In this document: positions 34,197 through 45,822 of the stretch, in pieces
How the letters are laid out: every line of letters starts with the position of its first letter
How positions within the stretch are numbered: the first letter of the stretch is position 1
Source of the DNA: Evernia prunastri
Taxonomy: Eukaryota; Ascomycota; Lecanoromycetes; Lecanorales; Parmeliaceae
Assembly (NCBI GenBank): GCA_003184365.1
Contig: NKYR01000147.1
Coordinates: 18,504 to 82,503 of the forward strand
Length of the DNA: 64,000 nucleotides
Direction of reading: 5' to 3'
The notes under the pieces: model-generated
Told to the model about the DNA's origin: nothing
The model's database searches: none
Seen by the model: the letters and a program-made list of their open reading frames with translations, nothing else
Made by a program: the position numbers and the translations under genes

Positions 34197-36599
34197 CTAC
34201 CTCTTTGATATTCCACGGGGTTTTACTAGACTCTGATCTGATTTATTGCCTGCACGGCGGCCCTTAGGTTTGGACCGTGGGAACGAAGCTGTTTGCAAGA
34301 TCACGACTGAGCTCAACGCCGCACTAGAAGTTGATGTGCTCATCCTCTCTTTCTGTTTCAATATCCGGTCACTTCTGCGCGGCATGACATCGATAGGTTG
34401 GGGTTGTGCATTTCTCCCCAGATCGGCAGCTAGATCCGCTTCCAATGCACCGGACCTCTTTTGGTTAGTAGATAACCGGCCACTTCTGCGCGGAGCAACA
34501 TTGGCAGGCGGAGATGGTGATATCGTTATGTTAAAGCCTTGGTTTTGACCATCGTCACACCCTGCGGGGATCTTTAACGGTCGTCGGGGCCGGGGTGTTT
34601 TTCTTCCGGCGGCCTTTGATACTTTTGATGCATGGATTGGACCAAGCGCAGAATTTGCTGAAGCACGCTTTTTGTTTTTGTCCGGTTTTTGGTTACTTCG
34701 CAGGGTGAATCTGCCAAATCGGTCGGATCTAAGACTTTTGAGTCGACCTGACCTCGATGATCTTTTCGGTGTTGTAGCTTGAGCTTCGAGATGATCCGAT
34801 GTTGACACTTCTGCCGATGAAACGGCGCACTCCGCAAGAAGGGCCGAAAGTTGTTGCTCTACCCATTGCAACCGCATCTCTGCTGGTTTGACTTGCTTTC
34901 GTGCGTCCTCTACATGCAATTTCATTCTCTTACCTCTGGAATGGTACCGCTCGGCTGTATCTGCCCACCCTTGTAGTGCTTGACGGTTCTTTGTATCCTG
35001 GCATTCTTGCACCTGCCGCTGCCAGAATTCCACCCACTGCTTAGCATTATCAACCTCTAGTTGTTGATAGGCCCGATAATTCTTCCAGAGGTCCACTTGG
35101 GTCGTAGTCTCCGTAGCTTGTTGTTCTTGTAGCTGCAACTCCGTCCTTCCATCCGCTTCTTTCTTCTGCCGATAGTCCAGAAATTTCTTCCATTCCCTCA
35201 AGTCTTCCTCGAACTGGCTACATTCATCCTCCCAGTGGCAGAGGACGCGGAGATGTTCATCCGTGTGTTCCCGCTCATGGATGTCAGGCACCGCTCGCAT
35301 CGGACGAGTTGGTCTTCCGTCTGTCTCCACCAAAGTGTTGAAGACTCGTTTCGCTTCGAGTTCGCTTCTCTCCTCCATCTCACGACGAGATGTCGGCAAT
35401 TCCATCAGTGACGTAGCGCATTCCGAAAGAATCGCTGGAAGCTGCAGCTTGACCCATTCCAACCGTTTCTCTTCGGCTGCAAGCCACTCACGCTTTGTTT
35501 CTATTGTTTTCAGCCAGTCCTCGTCATTCCTCCCACGAACTTTTCCCTTGTTCATGACCACTTTGGGATCTTTCCGCTGTATTGCCTCCACCGCTCGTCG
35601 GGCCCCTTCAATTATCCTCTTACATCGCTCGATCCCCCTTTGAAAATAGACTTGATACTCCTTCCAGTCCTTCCATTTTTTCAGACTTGCTGTGAGGTGT
35701 GGATCTTGCGGGTACCGCTGCCGTTCCATGTCCTCTTCTCCTGTCTTGTCCTGCCGATGCTCACGGATCAATTGCTGAATACCGCGAAAATCCTGCCATC
35801 GTCGTAGTTCTTCATTGCATCGACCTCTTTCTTCTCCCCAGTGCCCCGCAATAAAACCAGCCTCCGTCAAACAAGTATTAGGAGTCGGTTCATAGCCATA
35901 CCCGATGTCGTAAAAAAGCGTTTCATCTTGTTCAGCGTATCGGTAACAAAGCTCTCCATCGACAAGGACTTTCTTCCAGGACGGTGTTGGTCGGATCGGC
36001 CGAGTCGGTCTCCCACCCATCTGTATCAAGGTATCGTAGGCTTCTTTGGCTCCAATTTTGTTCCGCTCCACTGCTTCCTCGTCGCTGAGAACTGGGGTAT
36101 CATATCCCTCCGGCCTTTCATACCCCTCCGGCCATGGCTCCTCGGGGTCTGGGGTTTTACTCAATCTTGGGGGACAGTTTCTAGGTTTTCTCAAAGCGTC
36201 AGTCTGATTATTCACGATAAGAGGGTCAGTCTGGTCTGTAAGTTTGAAGCCTTCTCACCTAAGTTTCTTTTCAAGGTCATCTGGATCCACAGGTTGGGCA
36301 TGGTGCACGCTGTGAATCATATCTCTAGGAATGAGGATGAAGTGTCAGAATTAAAATTTCAGATTTGGGAGGTTCAAGTCTCCCAAATTAAGTCTCTTAC
36401 CTGAGTTTCTCCTTAATCTCTGGAGTCAAGTTCAGCAGATCTTTTACGAAGAAGACTCTGTCGAGAGAAAGCATGTCAGTACAGTCGTCCAGTGACAAAA
36501 AAAATTGACCTTTCGATAAGCTGCGGTTTCTCACCTCTGTTTCGCAATTGCTGCCACCACGTCCGGCTTGCACAAATCTTGGACTAGAACTTCCATCAT
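34197..36599 (-). CDS. Coiled-coil protein, copy B (726 aa), unknown function
   Basis: Exons 36535-36599, 36401-36457, 36259-36324 and 34197-36189 give 726 residues, exactly the length of copy A at 50657-53040, with the same three intron positions. The last acceptor (ctttgag, 8 nt after a CTGAC branch) was chosen because it alone restores the phase in both copies. Opening MMEVLVQDLCKPDVVAAIAK. Residues about 100-500 are Glu/Lys/Arg/Gln-rich helices containing two internal repeats with GGRPTRPxRP, W.x.EYQ and MRLQWVEQQLSALLAECA motifs, and they are predicted coiled coil. Residues about 530-726 are basic, Ser/Pro-rich and disordered, with repeated ArgArgSer motifs, which suggests a nuclear or nucleic-acid role. 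No family recognised. The 5' flank is homologous to that of copy A but is cut short near 36970. Confidence 0.8.
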
Positions 36600-36981
36600 G
36601 GAGGAGATACTCAGCGATTTTCTAATGGAAAGAATGGATGACTGAGTAGTGATGAAACAAGGAACGTGCGACAGACCCCTCGGACGAAGAAAACAAAATT
36701 GCTGACAAAGCGATCGGCGCACATGCAACCTCTCACCGTCCGCACTAGAGAATTTGAGCGATCCCCAAACAGGTACGGAGTAGTTACCCTCTGACTCATA
36801 ATATCTACAAGTGCGAGGCGTGCAAAAAGTATGTGGCAGCATGTGATCCAGTCGTCTCATATTCCCAAGGATGGTGTGGTAGCATCGCAGAAGCTCTGGC
36901 TGATGACGCGGACTTGGATTGGTTCATGGATTAAATCCTTAGAGATCGTAGGCGACAGAGGAGCCAATCAAACTCTCCTAG

Positions 36982-37584
36982 TCCCTAACCCAAACCCAGC
37001 CCGTCGAGTTCTTGACATCCTACATCTCCTACGCCCGTACAAAATGCCAGCCCAAAATCACCCAAGCCGCTTCCGAAGCCCTCGTCTCCGCATACGTCCA
37101 GATGCGCAAATTGGGAGAAGACGTGCGCGCCGCCGAACGCCGCATCACGGCCACGACCCGTCAATTGGAGTCCATGATCCGCTTGGCCGAAGCTCATGCC
37201 AAGATGCGTTTGGCCGACGAAGTCACAGCCGACGATGTCAACGAAGCGGTGCGACTGATCAAGTCCGCGCTCAAGCAGGCTGCCACAGACGCGAGAACGG
37301 GCCTGATCGACATGGGCCTGCTCACCGAAGGGACCAGCGCGAGTGAGAGACACCGCAGATCGGATTTGAAGAAGGCCATTACGGATCTACTGGATGAGAT
37401 GACTAGATCCGGGGGATCGGCTCGGTACAGCGAGGTGTACAGGCGAGTCAGTGAGTTGGGGAGCGCGCAGGTGGAAGGGACGGAGTTTGCGGAGGCGTTG
37501 AGAAGTCTGGAGCAAGAGGGCCAGGTCGTTGTGGGAGGGGAAGGACCTCGAAGGAATATTAGACGGGTCACTGGCGTCGCTTAA
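36982..37584 (+). pseudogene. mcm4: MCM4 3' exon fragment
   Basis: The last roughly 195 residues of the replicative helicase subunit MCM4. It starts at PVEFLTSYISYARTKCQP right after what looks like a genuine splice acceptor (ctaacccaaacccag, exon from 37001). It continues through LGEDVRAAERRITATTRQ, LESMIRLAEAHAKMRLADE and VRLIKSALKQAATDARTGL to the C-terminal winged-helix region ending RRVTGVA. The AAA+ core (Walker A, Walker B, Arg finger) is absent. The sequence upstream of 36970 belongs to the flank of the coiled-coil gene. Since MCM4 is essential, either a full copy exists elsewhere or an insertion has split the gene and the 5' part lies outside this window. Confidence 0.85.
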
Positions 37585-38942
37585 ATCTCGGGTTGTCGCT
37601 GCTCGTTGCGTTGATACTATTGTAGCTCGTGCTTTCTTTCTTCAGCGGTCGGGCAGGGAATCCATTCTCTCATGTAAAACATACGAGGTATGATTTAAAA
37701 ACCCAACTTATCAAACCTCGTTCCCATCCTTGATCTTCCGATCTTCCCGCTCAACGAACACTCTCATCCAACCCTAACCATCTTCTCGCTCGCTCGCTAG
37801 CACCAGGACTATCAAACCCAAAAGAGTCCAGACAATACCAGACACACGGAAAAAGCCTCACGCATTCCGAAAAAGAGTTGCGCCGAAAGAATCGACCAGC
37901 AAAATATAAAGCGCATCGAGCAATTCTGCTAGTAATAAAACACAAGATACTCTCATAGAAATCAACAACATACCTGCGCGCTAACAGCATCCGACATCCC
38001 ATATCCTACTTACTAGCGGGTTTATAACCCACTTGGAAGGGGACTGCAACGCCTTTACCATCCGGAGCAGATGTGATCAACATGGCAATGCACGTCGGAT
38101 CTGACCCCCGAAAAGGGCCCCGTCGATCAAAACACACTACTCCGTCTGTCGGTTTCTCGATTAATACCGATCCCAGACCCTTGACGCTTCGCGATCGTAT
38201 TTATCTTGTATAGCTAAGACTAACACGATATTTCTTTTGCAGTGACGGCTTTTGCAGAATGGGTCCAGGGGATGAGTTATTCTCCGCGGGTGGTACGTAT
38301 CTACCGATAGATAGCGCTGGAGCACGATGCGATTTAGGCGGGCGGGTTACACCGTGGTGTGTAAGAGTGGAGAGAGGGGGGGGATTGTCGCTTTGGGTAC
38401 GTGGGGCTATATATTGGACTCGGAGATTTGCATGGAAGGGATAGAGAGCTTCAAGAACGAGCGTTGAATTAATGGGACTGCGACTGTGATTCAGAGCAGG
38501 GTTCTTTTGAGCATTGCGCCCGTACGTGGCCACTACTCAGGCAGCCATTCACTTGTTGCGGATTGTTGCAATTCGTAACCGTGGGCTGATAACACATGGT
38601 GTTAGCACAGGCTTCACTCGTCACTTGTGATATCCCCTTGATCATCAGCTGACTATTGCTCCGTGCAATCTAAAATTACCTCGTGGAGCGAGGACACCAA
38701 TAGATCAATCGACATCCGGTAAGTAGGTTGGAAAAGTCGTGTTGATGTCCTCGCTCTATCGGCTGATTCACTTTCTGAGATTGCACGGAGTATGTTTTTA
38801 ATTAGTACGTCTATTCTCTCTAACACTCACATTAGTGACACTACAAATTCTATATTTATTTTCCAGCAAAGTAGAGATTTTCGACAGAGTTTTTTCCTGC
38901 TGTGCACTCCAGTACTGATCCGCTTTACTTCGTCTTGTGAAA
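37585..38942. other. Intergenic, no gene recognised
   Basis: 3' flank of the MCM4 fragment and 5' flank of the beta-lactamase-like gene. Apart from the inverted repeat at 38659-38790, nothing was identified. Confidence 0.5.
38659..38790. repeat. 132-bp inverted repeat
   Basis: Terminal arm CTCCGTGCAATCT (38659-38671) pairs with AGATTGCACGGAG (38778-38790). An inner arm GAGCGAGGACA (38686-38696) pairs with TGTCCTCGCTC (38746-38756), with an unpaired centre. MITE-like, about 150 bases before the next gene. Confidence 0.75.
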
Positions 38943-40326
38943 ATGGAATCGGTTGAGTTGGCTTATCGGAATGCCTGTGCCTCGGGTTTGTTGCCTGGTG
39001 TCGTTCTCATGGCTGCCGACAAAGACGGTATGTGTCATGATAGCATCGAAAGAACCTGTTCTACACAACGGCTTCTGACTGACCTTCAGGCAATTTCGAG
39101 TACGAAAAGGCAATGGGTCATCGATCCACGAAGCCTGAGAATAGCGCTAAACCGATAGAGCCGGACACGGTCTTAGCAATGGCATCTTGCACCAAGCTTA
39201 TGACCGCGATTTCCGTACTTCAGTGTGTCGAACGGGGTCTTTTCCACCTTGACGAGGATGTTGGGCGGATCCTTCCGGAGCTGAAGAGTGTCGAGATCAT
39301 CTCTGATCCTGAAGGGGCCGATCATTCTCCAACACTGAGGCCGAAGAAGACTCCTATCACGTTAAGGTACGACCTCCAAGATCATTCGTACCGCTCCATT
39401 TGAGCACAAAAGGTGGCCAGTATTCCAGGCTTTTGCTTACGCATTCCTCTGGTTCATGCTACGATCTGATGAACCCTTCCCTCGTCAAATGGCGTACTGG
39501 TCGCGGCGAAGCTCCATGGTTTGCCCACACCATCGAAGCACGCTGCAATAGCCCCTTAATTTTCGAACCGGGGACGAGCTGGATGTATGGCATGGGAGCA
39601 GAATGGGCGGGAAAGATGGTCGAACGTGCGACCGGAGAGACTCTTGAGAGTTACATGACCAAAAACATTTGGGGTCCTCTTCACCTGAAGGACACAACAT
39701 TTTGGCCGGCGCAGAACACACAAATGCATGACAGAGTGGCCGATCTCAGTAGGTTGGATACGACAGGGGAAGCAGTGCCTCTTACAGGTTGGGATCTCAT
39801 CAACACGTCGACCGATTGCCTTGGTGGTAGCGGGGTGTTTGCATCGGCGCAGGATTTCATGGCTATACTGAAGGCTGTGATGGTGGGAGACTCGAAGCTC
39901 TTGAAGGAAGAGTCGTACGAGGAGCTCTTCAGGCCGCAATTGAGCGAACCGAGCAAGCAAGCATTACAGATTTTGCTGGAGAGTGACAGCAAGCTGTACA
40001 ATGACCTCGGAGGCAACATCCCGCTATCTGGGCAGAAATCTTGGAGTCTCGGTGGTCTTCTGTCACTGGATAGGTATGATGGATGGATGGGGAAAAACAC
40101 CCTTCTCTGGCAGGGTATGCCCAATATCAGATGGGTATGCTTGCAATTCAATAAAACATTTCGGAGACACTACTAACCTCTACAGTTCATCGATAGGGAG
40201 GTGGGTTTGTGTGGATTGGTGGCACCTCAGCTGATAGCACGAGAGTCTCCGGTCATGCCAGACTTATCCGCGCGGTTCCAACAGCAGATATACGCTGCAT
40301 TCGCGGCGTCACGATCGGGGATTTAG
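38943..40326 (+). CDS. Serine beta-lactamase-like hydrolase/esterase
   Basis: Member of the serine beta-lactamase/penicillin-binding fold, which in fungi includes esterases and acyltransferases of the LovD type. Four exons, 38943-39027, 39090-39366, 39429-40134 and 40186-40326, give 402 residues, a normal length, with consistent phases. The catalytic Ser-X-X-Lys motif is SCTK (residues 61-64). LLLTHSSG and the WMYGMGAEWAGKMVERATGE block with its conserved Tyr follow. A C-terminal GGSGVFASAQDF block and a family-typical ending (QQQIYAAFA) complete it. No signal peptide, so probably cytosolic. There are no biosynthetic genes beside it that would point to a substrate. Confidence 0.87.
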
Positions 40327-41718
40327 TGAGTCGTATCCGCAATGAGTTGGGCTTGGCGCCGGGAGACGGACAAGTAAAATGACGATCGCGATGTTCGAGA
40401 CCCCTCGAACGAAAGAAGCATGCACTGAGGATAGAACCCATAGTCTCTTAACAGGTTCGGTCTTCCGAGAATCTCTGATGTTGTCTATCTTTTTCTTCTA
40501 TCCCATGGATTGGTGAGGTGGGCGTAAAAAGCTTGGCAGCACACCAGAATTTCTTTTAACGATATATTGAATTTTTGAAACGGCATTTATAGGGAAAACT
40601 TCTGGTTACAAAATTCTAGATCTTCTTAAGAAAGATATCTTTCATGTTGAGTGTTTTCTTACAAAGGTGGCTGTTATTAAAGCGCAGTGAGTTGAAAAAA
40701 GGGACTATTTTTTGGTGCGGTCGCTTACCCCTGAATTTTACGCCCTACCAAGCCATAGGTTATAGAGACGTTGGAACACGTAAAATCGAACTATTGACGG
40801 AGGACAACATCAGGACGCCGAAACACCGGGGCACAAAGATCACGCTGCCAGAAACGAGCTAGAAATGAGACAAAAAATAGGCCAGCACGGACTCGACACG
40901 CTCGATTTAGCTCATTTCGACTCGAGGCCCATGTGTGACTTTCCGTCATCTCAATGGGATTTTCATCTCCAAACCAAGTGGAAGGCTTTCGTGCGATACA
41001 CAGCTCAACAAGGCGCAGAAATGATTAATCTAGAGATTTGAAATGTCTCACCCGGAAACCCGAACACCGACGGTCCTTCGCTAGTGTCTTAGTCATAGAT
41101 TTCTGGAGGCACTTTTCATGATGCTAACGAGGCGATATCGGCATTAGATCGAGACATGGACGCTTAGAGACGGTCGTAGTTCTTGGAACTTATAGAAGGG
41201 AAATCTAGACGCCAGAGTGCCGGGACCATTGGATGTTACTTGTCAATTTAATGCAAGTCCATTTCCTCCCGTGCGTGGGTAATGCTACCGTGTACTCAGC
41301 AACTCGAATTCATAGGTGAATAGAGACGATAGTTCACGCATCCGGCCTGGCACCCAAAAAAGGCTCTGAGAACCGTTGGACGATCACAAACGTTGGCAAG
41401 CGAGGACCCTCCGAAGTCGATACCAGAGTTTCCAGGACAGTCTCTCCCTCAGCCTACAAGCGATACTAAGGGACGGCTGCCTTGACTCTTTGAAAACAGA
41501 TTATTCCGTTGCTCGAAGTCGAGCACCAATGTTACATTTGGCAGTACGATAGGAGTGAGTGACTTTGTCCGCAGAGAGATGAATATTTTTTGTTCGTTCA
41601 TGGACATGAGATACATGTCGCCGTCAATTCGTTAAATATGTCACTTCCCGAAACGTTGTTTCTGAAGTCCCAAAGTAGAACGGCGTGCTGCTCTGCCTCT
41701 GCCGCTTCTGGAATGATA
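40327..41718. other. No gene recognised
   Basis: 1.4 kb of short frames. A possible alternative 3' coding segment of the next gene (minus strand, 41598-41800) cannot be excluded. Confidence 0.45.
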
Positions 41719-44564
41719 TCAGTAGAATCCGGTGCTGCGCCGGTGCGGACCAGGTCCGGCCGACGGTGGTGATCTATCTCCAAAGTGATGCGTACTTCCC
41801 ACATCATCACTTGGAGACTCAACAAGAGTTTGCATCGTCGAGGCCCTCTTGGAATTGAAGCAAATAGGTCCAGCGGTAGTATTATCATCGGACCATTGCC
41901 GCTCTTTCCCTTTATCATCTGACTTGACGCGGTAAGCTAGCGTTGAGGAACTGTTTTGTATGTCTAGGGCAGGACCATGAGCCTCGATTTCCTTTCGATC
42001 CATCTTTCTATCAATTGCGCCGAGAAGCAGCTTCTCGAACCATCCGTGATCTAGGTCAAGCACGGACCGACATTGAACTGTATCGACCATCTAGATTATG
42101 TTAATGAAGGGTTTCCGCTGATATGGGACTACTTACATCACGGCTAAGTTTGTATTTGCCTTTCAGTCGATCGTCGAGAAATTTGAAAAATGCCGTCGCT
42201 TCTTCGTCGTTCCCAATCTGGCAAAATTGTATGCCAACTTGCTTAGCCATCGCATTTTGTGCGTCAAGCTTCTTCGCTACATCAACAATCTCCTTGCGAA
42301 TGAGTCTAAAGGCTGCTTTGTTTTTCTTTGCATCCTCTTCATCGGATATGTCTTCCTCATCCTCCTCTTCGGCGTTTGGTTCGCCATCCGTGAGTACAAT
42401 CAGGTTGTATCCTTTAAAGTTTACATCGTAGTCTGCCTTCCCGAAAGCCTGGAGATAGGCCCTCAGGTGACGAGAAAGCCTGTCCAGGGTTGGAGTGTTT
42501 CCCCTAAGTTCTATACCGCGATGTAGCTGGACAGCAATCTTCGGGTCCCTGACCCCGTCTTGATTGGCGGTATCGTTGTTCATAAAGTGGACATCGATTC
42601 CATCTCGATCGTAACGGGTAGCTACGACGGTTGAGTAGTCCAATACTCTTTGAACTAGATCCCATTTCCCGCCTCGCATCGATGGTGAGTCATCGACCAA
42701 GAAGACCGTGTCATATCTCTCAAGAACAGTGTAGTTATCTTCATCCGCATGTCCCTCGTTATCCACTGAGGCTGGGCGTGGTAGCGGGCTGACAGTTGGA
42801 TGCAAGAGCGCTGTCTCTATTGCTATCGCGTTGGCAGCAATGGTCGCCAGAAAATGAACCGCTGGTTTTAGCGCATGCGCGTCAGCGTCGGAAAATTTAG
42901 CCATATCGCTGTGGTGTCGGTTGACACCAAAAGGTTGAGGGCATCCAGGATATTTGTAGACACCAGACTCTTCATCCACAATCTATCACAGCTTCAAGTC
43001 AGCATTCCAACGCTAAGCAAAAGACCTTGTAAAATAGCTGCTCGTGACTAACAGGCGACTCTTCATGACTGGAGGCCTGCAATCTATGCTACAAAATAGC
43101 ACAAGGGATCGCGAGCTGATTCTACGGACCTCAGAAAGGAAGAAGAAAAGGAAAAACAACGGCTGACGCTTAAACAAGAACCGCAAGGCTTGTTTAAGGC
43201 ACAGATTTAAAACCCACATTCTCGACAGGAGGCGGATATGCTACTTACAATGCCCAGTGCTCGACTGTACTTGACGGTCTCATAAAAACTGATGACTGGA
43301 ATGCCATGCTCTTCCCGGACCATTCGAAACTCAGATGAGATGTTTGCAAATCGCGTTGACTTTGCTTCTAGGTCTCGTACATTGCTCTTGTTTACGTTGA
43401 AAACAAGACTCAAAGCGGAGAGAAATTTCGATGCCGTACTCGCAATATCGGCTCCGCTGTGAGGTACACCGAAGAACATACACCCTTTCACAGGGAATTT
43501 GGAGGGCACTTGTGGGTCCGAGTTGGGACGAATCGCGTTTATGGTTGCTTCGTCGGCGAGCGCGACAATTGCCTGTATGATGATTAGCGTGCTTGAGGTC
43601 GAGTATATAGTCTGCCGTCTGCTCTAGGCGCAAGATATCTTAGAAGAAAGAAAATGAAAATAAAAAGTTAAAGGTGAGACCCAGAAAGCGAATTGGTATA
43701 GCGGTCAAGTGATTGCTCGGCTACGGCGGAGGGGCGCAAAGTCCAAATACGATTTTATTGTGCTTCTTGGAAGACGGAACGCACCTGTTTGATCACAATT
43801 CCACCTAGGCTATGCCCGACAAAGAACAACGGTCGCGAAGGATCCTGGCAGCCTTCAGTATGTTAAATGGCTATACAGTAAGCCATCATACCTCTCGTCG
43901 CTCAACGTTAAGATAATTTATCAGGTTCCTCACAGGAACATCCAAGTCAGCGATAGACTTGGTCATCCAAACGTCAGCGTTATAGCCAAAGCTCATAATA
44001 CGCGAATATATCTTTTGCTGGTAGTGCTGCTCTAGAAGTCCGGGCAGACTGTCCCGGAGCCAATTGTGTTCCCTTGTCTGATGAGTGTGCTTGTCGGCAA
44101 GCTCTGATGTTGTAAAGGTATTCCAGGCATGACCTGCGAGTCCGTGGAGCGCAACGACACTATGGTGCAATTGAATATCAGCGACGACCGAACATTAGGA
44201 ATTACGGGTGGACTGAGACCAACTCAATGTCAGGATGACCCGTCTCTGGATTGTTGGAGGTATGGAGAGTAGTAATGTCTTCGAAGCTGTGATTGAGGGA
44301 GATGTGTTCAGCGCCACCCTTGACAGCGACAAACCGCCTGCGATTATGTGGTAGGTTGAGAGCCTTTTGCGCTGCGTCGTGTGATGAAAATGAGACCGTT
44401 GTTTGCATTGTCTGAGACATGGCATTGCGGCTGAAAGGACCAACGGATTCGATGATTTTTCTCCCTTTATTTTTGATGTGATCGCTAAAGAAATTCTCTA
44501 CATCTCCAACTTGTGTAGACCGCGGTAAGCCAGTCAGGCGCAAGGTTTGTTGCTTCGAATCCAT
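41719..44564 (-). CDS. RRM-like / alpha-beta hydrolase (SesB-type) / vWA three-domain protein
   Basis: Six exons with consistent phases, 44206-44564, 43892-44159, 43785-43844, 43249-43572, 42137-42982 and 41719-42090, give 742 residues. Residues 1-119 resemble an RRM-like N-terminal module (TLRLTGLP, QTTVSFSSHDAAQKAL). Residues 120-370 are an alpha/beta hydrolase of the type placed at the N-terminus of fungal NLR proteins: LHGLAGHAWNTF, the nucleophile elbow GHSLGG (Ser221), MFFGVPHSGAD, and a His in NRHHSDMAKF. Residues 425-620 are a von Willebrand A domain with an intact MIDAS start (FLVDDSPSM, Asp434/Ser436/Ser438) and LTDGEP. The tail is unassigned. Where a NACHT core would normally follow the hydrolase there is a vWA domain. 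The intron 42983-43248 is long. A role in non-self response is inferred from the domain family only. Confidence 0.8.
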
Positions 44565-45822
44565 TTTATGTTGTGTAGCCGCCGCTCTGGAGGAGTCGCA
44601 AAGGTTTGCGTGTTAGGTGACGAGGCATGTGGGAAAGCTCGCTTTATTATACAGCCGTGCCATCAGTCGTGAGAGCAGATAAGGGTCCAGGCTCGGGTTT
44701 ACTCGGCAGCAGATACTCATTTCCATCGCACCCTTAAGCATTTACAAAGCAATTGAACAAGGCTGGAGGCTCCAAGACACAATTCCTGCGCTTCATTGGC
44801 TATTTAGCTCGCCGATTTAAAGCAGCGAACCACCGTGGAGGCTGCACCAAAAAAAGCGCATTGGTCAGAGAGGAACGATTTCATGCAGAGGTTGCTCCAG
44901 CCTGATGTAGCCTGATTTAGCCTGATTTTCCTCTTCCCTTTTGAGCGACTCGACATGGCTCATGAGTCAACTAGGATCGAGATCCGAGATGGAAAGAAGA
45001 TTGCTGATCAGTGAATCACTTACCTTACCGGGATGTCCTGGGGGCGCAAGATAGGGGCGCAACGCAAGATTCGCTTAATTTACCTCCTTACCCAAATTAG
45101 TATGGTTCCCCCACAGGGTAGCTAGGTAAGATATCTACAATATAGTGTCGCAATCATTTCATGAGGCCTATATGTGGACGTGTGGATGTGTGAAGTAATA
45201 AGTAGCTGCTACACACTTATTTCTCGCTCCTAGGGGGTTCCCCCAGCAAAAAAGGCCGCCTCCAGAATGCGTCGCTGCTGGGACTCCCTCTCATCTACAT
45301 CCTCAAGAGCGGTTAGCGAAAGCGGGCGCCTGGACGGGAAATGGAGGTACTGGGAGGGACGATATACAGATGAGGAATGTCGAGGGGAATAGTATAGGAG
45401 ATGCGGCTACGGCTGAAGTTGGGAGGAGAACGATGGATGAAGAGGAGGGCATGTGGCCGCTTCATAATCTCTATCGTTATACTGTGTCGCTGGGTGCGGA
45501 GGGGATTGTCAAGACGGTGTATTTGAATCCGTTTGTTGAATGAATGAATGAATGGATGGATGGATGGGTGGGTGGGTGGGTGGCCGGATTCTGGGCTTTT
45601 CGATCATTACTCTCTATGGAGATGTCGGGGATATCTCCGTTGCCTTTTTTTAAAAAAAATAAATAATATGATATCTAGGGACTGCACTCACTATCTCAGG
45701 CTTTTGAAAATACGGTGAAACTCACGTTGTCACAAACAGGCTCAACGGGGCACAGTGTTGGTCCGTGATGCGACGTTTGGCACCAAGATCAGCCTAGGCC
45801 GAGCCCTATCGCTAACCTCCAG
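44565..45822. other. Gene-poor stretch with short tandem repeats
   Basis: Holds three tandem agcctgatt-type units (about 44906-44938) and a small plus-strand frame at 45370-45543 (57 codons, ending TVYLNPFVE) without recognised homology. The tetranucleotide run below lies at its right side. Confidence 0.5.
45537..45583. repeat. Tetranucleotide microsatellite
   Basis: A run of tgaa units grades into tgga and then tggg units on the plus strand, an interrupted tandem tetranucleotide array of about 47 bases. Confidence 0.9.

Noticed and set aside
41598..41800. Alternative minus-strand 3' extension of the vWA gene
   Set aside because: Open frame without motif. The existing frame closes cleanly at 41719, so no evidence favours the extension.
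43685..43745. tRNA-like string (ggtatagcggtcaagtg)
   Set aside because: The D-arm-like piece has no T-loop or acceptor pairing downstream, and the region is an intron of the hydrolase-vWA gene.
45370..45543. 57-codon plus-strand frame ending TVYLNPFVE
   Set aside because: Looks protein-like, but it is short, single, and not recognised. Mentioned only within the intergenic entry.
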